From the NCBI GenBank assembly GCA_030043175.1, contig JASHYD010000098.1:1-7581 (forward strand): a stretch of DNA of 7,581 nucleotides. The letters run 5' to 3'. Source of the DNA: Xanthobacteraceae bacterium. GTDB lineage: Bacteria; Pseudomonadota; Alphaproteobacteria; Rhizobiales; Xanthobacteraceae. Position numbers and translations under genes: made by a program. Below are positions 1 through 5,161 of this stretch, piece after piece. Every line of letters begins with the position of its first letter. Positions within the stretch are counted from its first letter, which is position 1. The notes beneath the pieces were generated by a model, which saw only the letters and a list, made by a program, of their open reading frames with translations, ran no database searches and was not told the origin of the DNA.

Positions 1-389
1 GGCCTTGTCAAGAAATAGGTAGCCGTTCTTGGGCGGCAAAATCGGCGGCACAGGCGCGCCGGGAGGCGGGTTGGCGATCAGGGTATTAACTGACTCGCCC
101 TTATCCGGGGCGAAGGCAGTCATGTAAACCAATCCCGCAACGTTCGGGTTGGTCCCCGCCTCAGTTATAATGGCCCCCCCCCGTAGGAGTGCCCGACCAG
201 GATGACGGGGCCCGATTGGGAGTCGATTACCAACTTGGTGGCACCAACATCTCCTGCCAGCGAAATGGTCGGATTCTGCACAATGCTGACGTTAAAGCCG
301 CGGTCCTTCAGGATGTCATAGACACCCCTCCAGCCAGCGCCATCCACGAAGCCTCCGTGGACCAGAACGACATTGTTGATTTTAGGCAT
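1..389 (-). pseudogene. Alpha/beta hydrolase, frameshifted at a G run and cut by the window edge
   Basis: The product begins MPKINNVVLVHGGFVDGAGW, with the N-terminal HG oxyanion-hole motif of alpha/beta hydrolases, and reaches the nucleophile elbow GHSYGG near residue 70 (catalytic serine in GHS). The start at 389 is supported by GGGAAGAA (395-402, minus sense) just upstream. At 174-182 nine C on the plus strand (nine G in the coding sense) throw the frame out, and it stops at 165-167 after GHSYGGGPL. Dropping two G, or adding one, restores a family-typical continuation: AIITEAGTNPNVAGLVYMTA, then FAPDKGES and PPGAPVPPILPP, open to base 1. Only about half of a usual 230-270-residue protein lies here. 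The family hydrolyses esters or related bonds; the substrate cannot be told. It may be a pseudogene, a phase-variable gene or a sequencing error in the homopolymer. Confidence 0.85.
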
Positions 390-865
390 GACTATTCTTC
401 CCGATCTTTGAACCAGGCTGTGTAGCGACACGATCCGGCGTGCGCAAGCTCAGCGGAGTCGCGTCAACAACTCCGAAAGGCCCCGGCAAATTTTCGCAAG
501 CCGGCACCGAGTTTAAGGCAAAAGCCTTGAGTGTGGGCGATGCTGTCTTCACCACGCAACAGCCCCGCCGGTCTTCACCGACACACCGGCCCGGAATCAA
601 AAGCAACCGCCCCTCGCTGCTGACCTCAGCTGTGACCCGCCCGCGGCCAAATCCTCATAGCTGAGCGCGTGGCACCGCCAAATACGTACCCCTTCCCGGG
701 TTTCGTCCCTTGGAGATTTTCAGACGCCGGCCGCCGTGCGTGTTGGATGTTCGTCACGGGGGCGTCTGAAACCTTCACAATATTTGAGACACCGAGGCAG
801 GAACCGTAAGCAGTCCATCCGCGCGTCACGTTTCGCTCGGCCTCCGGTCTCGCGGTACGCGTTGC
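390..865. other. Gap without a recognisable gene
   Basis: This stretch lies between the hydrolase start and the dehydrogenase end. Several short frames are open on both strands, but none shows a family motif, a good ribosome site or a convincing composition. Its only clear structure is the interrupted hairpin at 718-771. The hydrolase promoter should lie within its left part, but no confident -35/-10 pair was seen. Confidence 0.6.
718..771. repeat. Interrupted inverted repeat, 11-bp arms
   Basis: The arms TTTCAGACGCC (718-728) and GGCGTCTGAAA (761-771) are perfect reverse complements. Inside them a second pair, CCGTG (734-738) and CACGG (755-759), can extend the fold. Neither strand has a T run after the stem, so it is not a standard intrinsic terminator. 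It lies 95 bases beyond the dehydrogenase stop and could still be an mRNA 3' end structure, a protein-binding dyad or a remnant of mobile-element ends. Confidence 0.6.
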
Positions 866-1604
866 TCAAACCTGAACACGGGTTGCAGCAACGTGCTGGT
901 CCCATCGCGCTTGCATGTCGGCGTGCTTCTTAATCAGATCTTGCCGCGTCGCTTGCCATAGGCTCGTCGCACTGTCGTCAGCCACGACATGTTCGATGCC
1001 GGAGCGAATGCCTTGGATCGTTTTCTCGGCCACCTGTCGTGGGGAGGTTTTCGGGCTGCTGGACAGCGTCGCGCCCATCTCGGTGTCCGTAGACCCCGAT
1101 CACGATAGTGCCTTGCGCCCTGAGCTGGATGCGGAGGCCGTCCGTGACTGCTAAGGCGGCGTGCTTGGTGGCGCAGTACGTCGAATTGAACGGATAGACG
1201 TACCAGCTCACGACTGACAGCATGTTGACGAGAACGCCGCCCCCGTTGCGCGCGAGGACTGGCGCAAAGGCCTTGGACATCGCCAGCATACCGAAGACGT
1301 TGACCTCCATTTCCCGCCGCAGTACATCCTCAGAGTTCTCCGCAATGACCGGCGTGGCGAGCATCGCACCCGCATTGTTGATGAGAATCTCTATGTCCGT
1401 GCAAGTCGCGGCCGCAGCGGCGATGTCAGGCAATGAGGTCACGTCGACTTGAATGGGCGTGACGCGCGGGTCGATTACCGCTGAAAGGTCACGCGCGCCC
1501 GCGTAGACCTTGGCCGCACCTGCCTCAAGAAGTGCCTCGGCAAACGCGCGTCCCAGGCCTCGATTGGCGCCAGTGACCAGCGCGATCTTTCCTTCGATAT
1601 CCAT
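866..1604 (-). pseudogene. Short-chain dehydrogenase/reductase (SDR), frameshifted
   Basis: This is a classical SDR of about 245 residues when both frames are joined. The N-terminal frame has the Rossmann cofactor motif TGANRGLG (about residue 13), the NNAG motif, a catalytic serine in MLSVVSWY, and YCATK (catalytic Tyr and Lys) 13 residues after that serine. The start at 1604 follows AGGACGAGG. After VIGVY the frame changes: the next family-like residues, DTEMGATLSSSPKTSPRQV, lie in another frame from about 1087 and run to the stop at 866-868. One surplus base near 1088 is the simplest description. Relatives usually have a few residues more before the T-x-M, so a deletion not divisible by three is also possible. 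Such enzymes oxidise or reduce alcohols or ketones with NAD(P); the substrate is unknown. The catalytic half is intact, but the C-terminal part shaping the substrate pocket is not translated. Confidence 0.88.
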
Positions 1605-1774
1605 CCTCGTCCTGTCAAATTAGCAATCCGCAAACCGGAGGAAAAGAATTTAAGTTGTGCTGCGGCAAATTCCAGACCGCACTATCGAAACGGCCATCAT
1701 GCATCGGCACAGCGGAGGATATCTGCGAGGGATCCCCCCTTCGGCTGTGACGACGCACCGACGCCGACAGCCGG

Positions 1775-1870
1775 TCCCTTCGGTCGGCTCGGGTCCCCGC
1801 CGGGTTTTAGGCTCTCTTTTGAAGTCCCTGCTGTGGAGTTTCGGCAATTCCGTCCGGCAGCATGGGGCTC
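1775..1870 (+). repeat. Degenerate copy (A) of a dispersed repeat
   Basis: It shares ordered blocks with the better copies at 3598-3783 and 4089-4268: TCGGCTCGGGTCCCCGCC, then GTTTTAGGC, CTTTTGAAGTCC, and a terminal ATGGGGCTCATT that matches GAGGCTC blocks in the others. It lacks their CTCGCCTCGCTTCG opening. All three copies have the same orientation. The alignment was done by eye and this copy is the weakest. Confidence 0.45.
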
Positions 1871-1983
1871 ATTCAATTCCGGGGGTCGCGAACGATCAAC
1901 CGGAGGCCTTCGCGTCTACCCAGAATGCGGCTAATGGGGCCCTGAGGTCCTTTGGGCTATCGGGTCGGCGACCTCCACAAATG

Positions 1984-2244
1984 CGAGTCCTGGCCGCCGG
2001 GGACTCGTCATAGTCGAAATGACTAGGAGGCGCTTTAAGAGTCGCTGGGAGGTTTTGGGGGCAGTCCGCTACCCAGTGGCCCTGGCTACCAAAAACGCAC
2101 CCAGCGAGTCCCTACCAGTCCCTGGGGCCGCTTGGAGAGCTGGGGTCGGTTGCTGACCGACTACTCGCGATGTTAAGCGGGTCTCCCCGACGTTCTCACG
2201 AAGGACGTTGACGACTAGCTCGGCATCAGGACCTTCTCGTCCTG
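1984..2244. repeat. Cluster of four small perfect hairpins
   Basis: The stems are CGAGTCC/GGACTCG (1984-1990, 2001-2007), TAGTC/GACTA (2011-2015, 2021-2025), GTCGGT/ACCGAC (2145-2150, 2156-2161) and CAGGAC/GTCCTG (2227-2232, 2239-2244). Loops are 5-10 bases. None has a T run. They might belong to a structured RNA or be chance in GC-rich DNA. Confidence 0.35.
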
Positions 2245-2319
2245 TTCCCGCTGTCCGCCAGCTGAACCCTTCTGATCTGTCGGGGCCGTTTGTCGCCGGA
2301 AGGACTTAGCTGGAATGCG

Positions 2320-2613
2320 ATGGTCGGATTGGTGCGGTGGATTGCCACCACACCAGCTTTGATGAACCAGCGGCGGGTCTTCGGCGTTGCGCTAAAGCAG
2401 AGCCGGCCCTTGATGACCGATTACTGCGTCAGCGCCATTAACGAACAATACGCGGTCTGAACGTCGCAGATCGTCCCAGAGCAGCGCGAGGCAACCCTGC
2501 GCGATTGCGCGTCGAGCATGGTCGAAATGGGGTGCTGCCTCGAAAACCCCGCGGACGTTCAACGATGCATACACGAGTGGCGCGAACCGCGGGGCTATCG
2601 ACTGCAGTCTTGA
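2320..2613 (+). pseudogene. Unrecognised small ORF interrupted by an in-frame UGA
   Basis: From ATG 2320 the frame reads 46 residues, including MVGLVRWIATTPALMNQRR and ending in SAINEQYAV, then hits TGA at 2458-2460. It continues without another stop for 50 codons, including IVPEQREATLRDCASSMVEM and CIHEWREPRGYRLQS, to TGA at 2611-2613. The second half has mostly G or C in third positions and a balanced, protein-like composition. Five cysteines are present in all. I recognise no family. It shares the frame of the HD gene, whose start is 16 bases downstream. It may be a gene broken by one nonsense mutation, two small ORFs, or non-coding. An opposite-strand frame across the same bases is also open but has poorer third-position bias. 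Confidence 0.3.
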
Positions 2614-2614
2614 C

Positions 2615-2620
2615 GGTGAG
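2615..2620 (+). promoter_or_regulatory. Ribosome binding site of the HD gene
   Basis: GGTGAG lies 8 bases before ATG 2629 and decides that start. A nearer ATG at 2622 is too close to it and opens only a 17-codon frame. Confidence 0.5.
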
Positions 2621-2628
2621 CATGAACT

Positions 2629-3324
2629 ATGCAGACAACTTCGACTACAACGCGCGCGAGCCGTGGACGCATTAATATCGACATACCTGACAGCAAGCTC
2701 TGCCAAGAGGCCACCGAGCTTGTGCGCGATACTGAATCAGACCTGCTCTTCAATCATTCGAGTCGGGTTTACTGTTTTGGATCGCTCACCGGCCTGAGGC
2801 GCGGACTGCGGTTCGATCGTGAGCTGCTATACATAGGCGCGATGTTTCATGACATGGGCCTGACGAATCGGTACGGCAGCAAAACCCACCGATTCGAGGT
2901 TGATAGCGCGAACGCCGCGCGTGCCTTCCTGGAAGCGCGCAAAATTGCGCAAGCAGACCTGGACTCCAACATTGTGGAAGCCGACATCGACCTCGTCTGG
3001 ACCGCAATCGCATTGCATACGACGCCGGGCATCCCTGAGCACATGCATCCAGTCGTCGCGCTCCTGACTGCCGGTGTCGAGATGGACGTGCTCGGGATTG
3101 CCTATGAGCGATTTTCTAATGCTGAGCGCCAAGCCGTCGTCGCAGCCTATCCGCGAACAGCACATTTCAAGGAGGACATTATCCGGGCATTCTATGATGG
3201 CATGATGCACCGGCCGGCGACGACCTTCGGCACCGTCAACGCAGATGTCCTTGCCGACAAGGACCCGGCGTTCAAGCGCGAGAACTTTTGCAGCATCATC
3301 CGCGGCTCGGCTTGGCGGGGCTGA
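2629..3324 (+). CDS. HD-domain protein, cyanamide hydratase-like
   Basis: The 231-residue product is complete and matches the size and order of the bacterial HD proteins related to fungal cyanamide hydratase. Seen: IPDSKLCQEATELVRDTESD (19-38), the first metal-site histidine in FNHSSRVY (His43), the HD pair in AMFHDMGLT (His74-Asp75), further histidines in IALHTTPGIPEHMHP (His130, His138, His140), and Asp153 in EMDVLG. It ends in the family-typical CSIIRGSAW. Known: HD domains bind metal and catalyse phosphohydrolase or, in cyanamide hydratase, hydration reactions. Many bacterial members are named after that enzyme without proof of the substrate, so cyanamide hydration here is inference. It is presumably cytoplasmic, as no signal peptide or membrane segment is visible. 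No partner gene is adjacent; the nearest upstream frame is a probable broken ORF. It is one of the few intact enzymes in the window. Confidence 0.92.
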   Translation: MQTTSTTTRASRGRINIDIPDSKLCQEATELVRDTESDLLFNHSSRVYCFGSLTGLRRGLRFDRELLYIGAMFHDMGLTNRYGSKTHRFEVDSANAARAFLEARKIAQADLDSNIVEADIDLVWTAIALHTTPGIPEHMHPVVALLTAGVEMDVLGIAYERFSNAERQAVVAAYPRTAHFKEDIIRAFYDGMMHRPATTFGTVNADVLADKDPAFKRENFCSIIRGSAWRG

Positions 3325-3597
3325 TGCACGCTCGGCCGCCGGGAACGCTGCGCCGCCTATTACTCCCGGTAGATGGGGATTCTTATCGCCGATCATACGG
3401 CACACGGCCCCGATGCCGCCTGGTAAAAATGAGGCTGGGTCTGCGGAACGCGAAGGTCGATTTGATCCTGCTGGCCGGCGGCGGGGCCCACTATTTTCGG
3501 TACCATCGGCGGGGGTGCTATCAACCACTCCCCCATCCGCGGAAACACGGCCTGAAAACTGACCAGCGAAGCGGCGCACCGGCGCCCCACACTTACC
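3325..3597. other. Gap after the HD gene
   Basis: Long open frames cross this stretch on both strands, some running antisense to the HD gene, but none has a family motif or a ribosome site. They are best explained by high GC content. No terminator hairpin with a T run was found after the HD stop. Confidence 0.5.
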
Positions 3598-3783
3598 CTG
3601 CACTATACAGCGAGCACGCAGGAGCATTTTTAGTCCCCCTCGCCTCGCTTCGCTCGGCTCGGGCCCCTGAGCGGCCTTTACTCGGACTTTTCAAATCCAG
3701 TTCTGGAACGCTTGGGATAGGGGATGGCCAACATGAGGCTCGTTTCCCGCAACGCGGCGGTCAAAAGGAGAGAGCTGCGGAGC
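3598..3783 (+). repeat. Direct repeat copy B, about 180 bases
   Basis: Blocks shared in order with copy C (4089-4268): CTGCACTATACAG and GAGCAC at the left, CCCCCTCGCC, TCGCTTCGCT, CTCGGG, CGGCCTTTA, CTCGGACTTTTCAA, AGTTC, GATGGC, GAGGCTC, and CAAAAG followed by AGAG. The unit holds an ATG (3724) reading MANMRLVSRNAAVKRRELRS, a basic peptide that aligns in position with the short basic frame in copy C. Boundaries are by eye. Confidence 0.65.
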
Positions 3784-3841
3784 GTTTACGGCGGACGCGC
3801 GGTGCCTCTCGCGGTCCCACGTAAGCGCCTTCCTGTGGTGT

Positions 3842-3982
3842 GGGCAGGCGGAACAGCTTGCACGCGTTCTGGTGGGCGAGCTTCACTCGGTCGGACTCGC
3901 TGATGGGCGCGTTGTCAAGGAATTCGGCGGCTTCGTCCATGTTCTCGAACGCGTAATCGACCGAGAACAGATGCGGTCTGTG
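3842..3982 (-). pseudogene. C-terminal remnant of an amidohydrolase/decarboxylase
   Basis: One minus-strand frame contains PHLFSVDYAFENMDEAAEFL, then DNAPISESDRVKLAHQNACK and LFRLP. This is the C-terminal end of the amidohydrolase-2 family, which includes gamma-resorcylate and 2,3-dihydroxybenzoate decarboxylases. There LFS-x-DYPFE carries a conserved metal- or substrate-site aspartate and the protein ends in N-A-x-x-LF-x-L. Here the usual proline of DYPFE is alanine. Only about 47 of some 320-340 residues remain; nothing upstream in any minus frame continues the family, and the frame runs on past the natural end without a near stop. The fragment sits between two direct repeats. It cannot be functional: the TIM-barrel metal ligands are absent. 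Confidence 0.75.
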
Positions 3983-4088
3983 CCCATGGGTGCCCAAGCC
4001 ATCCGCCAGGCAGCTGAAGAACAACAGACGTGAGGCGCGTCTGTTCCGCCCCTCACCGCAACCGGACGCCCCTCTGCGCCACCCAATG

Positions 4089-4268
4089 CCGTGCGCTGTA
4101 GAGAGCGCACCCAGCAGCGATAAGTTCCCCCTCGCCCTCGCTTCGCTTGGTCTCGGGTCCCGCCGGCCTTTAGTCGGCCTTTTCAAGTCGAGTTCGGCGG
4201 GGTTTCAGATTGAGATGGCGAAGCAGAGGCTCAAAAAAACGCGTCGCAAAAGTGAGGTGTAGCGTCGC
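4089..4268 (+). repeat. Direct repeat copy C, about 180 bases
   Basis: This is the partner of copy B, 491 bases away in the same orientation. It opens with a perfect hairpin, GTGCGCT/AGCGCAC (4091-4097, 4104-4110, 6-base loop), which is imperfect in copy B. Next come CCCCCTCGCC, CTCGCTTCGCT, TCTCGGGTCCCGCCGG, CCTTTAGTCGGCCTTTTCAA, GAGTTC, GAGATGGCG and AGAGGCTC. ATG 4215 opens MAKQRLKKTRRKSEV (stop 4260-4262), very basic and aligned with the MANMRL frame of copy B. It is not known whether that peptide is made. The copy ends about 22 bases beyond the recombinase stop. Confidence 0.65.
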
Positions 4269-4290
4269 GAAACGCAGGCGCTTTCTGCCA

Positions 4291-4929
4291 TCACAAGCCC
4301 CACGCATCCAACGCCGCCAACGCAGCGTGCGGGTCCTGCTTCAACCTGAACACCGTCTGCTTCGACAAGCGCTCGGCCTTCGCGATGGCCGATAGGCTCG
4401 GTGGGCTGGCGCTATCGAGAGCAGACTTGATACGGCCGAACGTAGCCCGGTCGTAGGACGGCTTACGTCCAAGGTATGCGTTAGGCTGCGCTTGGCGCTT
4501 ATGGTCGATACCGGCGCGTTGGGCGGACTTGGTTGCCTCTGCCTGTGCCTGCGCGGTGGCCGCCATGAAGGCGATGAGCGCGTCACGGACGGCCTGTTGC
4601 ATCGGGTCGGCGGTGCTGCCGTCGAACGTCATGCCGTTGATGACAGTCTTGATAATGACTCCGCGGCGCATGAACTCCCGGATCGTGTCCACCACGTCGG
4701 TGTAGTTACGCCCGAGGCGGTCAACCCAGCGAACGACGAGCGTGTCGCCTGCGCGCAGCATGTCGAATAACCGCTTGTCCTCGGGACGCTCGGCGAGCCT
4801 GGTGCTCACGCCGCTGATACCTTCATCGGCGACCACCTTGTCGATCTTGAACCCGGCTTGCTCGGCCTGGGTGCGTTGGTGGGCGGTGGTCTGTTCGGTG
4901 GTGGATACGCGGGCGTAGAACACGATCAT
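4291..4929 (-). CDS. Serine recombinase of the resolvase/invertase family
   Basis: The 212-residue protein has a catalytic N-terminal domain with YARVSTTEQ (nucleophile Ser9, Arg7), an E-G-I-S-G-x-S-x-R-L segment (about 36-45), and VVRWVDRLGRN (65-75, catalytic arginines). The long E helix around 105-135 is followed by GRKPSYD (154-160) and a C-terminal helix-turn-helix, LSAIAKAERLSKQTVFRLK (179-197). This is the small resolvase/invertase layout and it is intact. It cuts and rejoins DNA between two short recombination sites, resolving cointegrates or inverting segments. I chose ATG 4929 because GGAG lies 9 bases before it and YARVS then begins at the usual residue; an earlier in-frame start at 4965 adds 12 cysteine-rich residues with no ribosome site. 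No transposase is present, so it may serve a plasmid or island, or be a relic of a lost transposon. Confidence 0.93.
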   Translation of the reverse strand: MIVFYARVSTTEQTTAHQRTQAEQAGFKIDKVVADEGISGVSTRLAERPEDKRLFDMLRAGDTLVVRWVDRLGRNYTDVVDTIREFMRRGVIIKTVINGMTFDGSTADPMQQAVRDALIAFMAATAQAQAEATKSAQRAGIDHKRQAQPNAYLGRKPSYDRATFGRIKSALDSASPPSLSAIAKAERLSKQTVFRLKQDPHAALAALDAWGL

Positions 4930-5044
4930 AACGCAGAACTCCGTAACGCAGACGCAACCCGGCAACCCGTGCCGTTGGGCAGCATCTAACCCGTACGTTA
5001 CGGCTATGACGATGAGTCACGTTGACTCGGTAGGGTGAGCCCTA
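4929..5044. promoter_or_regulatory. Palindrome array upstream of the recombinase; possible recombination or operator site
   Basis: In order away from the recombinase start: a 9-base direct repeat TAACGCAGA (4929-4937 and 4944-4952); a dyad CAAC..GGCA/TGCC..GTTG (4955-4977); CCGTAcgtTACGG (4991-5003); GAGTCAcgtTGACTC (5014-5028); and TAGGGtgagCCCTA (5031-5044). A longer pair, CCGTAACG (4941-4948) and CGTTACGG (4996-5003), spans the middle. Resolvases of this family usually bind several dyad subsites next to their own gene and repress it. That role here is inference. No strong -35/-10 pair was identified among the dyads. Confidence 0.5.
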
Positions 5045-5161
5045 ACGAGACGCGTGCGATCTGTCTGTGCTCGCGGGGGCACGCGCTCAGCAATAGTTGG
5101 CGTGAAGTGGAAATCAAGGCGTTGCCGCGACCAAGGAGGCCTCGATCTAAAATTCGCTGCT

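Larger units (their letters stand above)
1605..2319. other. Long gap: no recognised gene, repeat copy and hairpins
   Basis: No frame here has recognisable motifs. A plus-strand frame opening at GTG 1657 after GGAGGA is open to 2013, but its residues (many Arg, Pro, Ser) look non-coding, and part of it is the repeat copy near 1775-1870. A 45-codon plus frame at 2019-2156 is also open but has no ribosome site. Small perfect hairpins cluster at 1984-2007, 2011-2025, 2145-2161 and 2227-2244. The right end may hold the promoter for the plus-strand genes that follow. Confidence 0.55.

Noticed and set aside
761..770. GGCGTCTGAA as a Neisseria-type DNA uptake sequence
   Set aside because: One base differs from GCCGTCTGAA, it is an isolated pair forming an inverted repeat, and the other genes do not suggest Neisseriaceae.
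756..811. Possible Tn3-family terminal repeat (starts GGGGG, ends GTAAG)
   Set aside because: The spacing is far longer than the usual 38 bases and the interior does not match the terminal repeats I know; no transposase is nearby.
2019..2156. Plus-strand 45-codon frame (MTRRRFKSRWEV...)
   Set aside because: No ribosome site, no recognised family, and it lies within the hairpin-rich gap; length alone is not evidence.
2458..2460. UGA at codon 47 as a selenocysteine codon
   Set aside because: No redox-type sequence context or recognisable SECIS-like hairpin directly after it, and the host family of the ORF is unknown.
2392..2706. Minus-strand frame of 104 codons opposite the HD gene start
   Set aside because: It overlaps the start of a firm plus-strand gene, has poorer third-position GC bias than the plus frame across the same bases, and shows no motif.
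2827..3824. Long open frames overlapping and following the HD gene on both strands (up to 266 codons)
   Set aside because: The antisense frame covers a well-supported HD gene, and the following frames have Arg/Pro/Ala-rich, motif-free products and no ribosome site; high GC explains them.
1598..4290. Integron-type cassette array
   Set aside because: The repeats lack recognisable attC core sites (RYYYAAC/GTTRRRY pairs), and the genes are in both orientations; no integron integrase is present.
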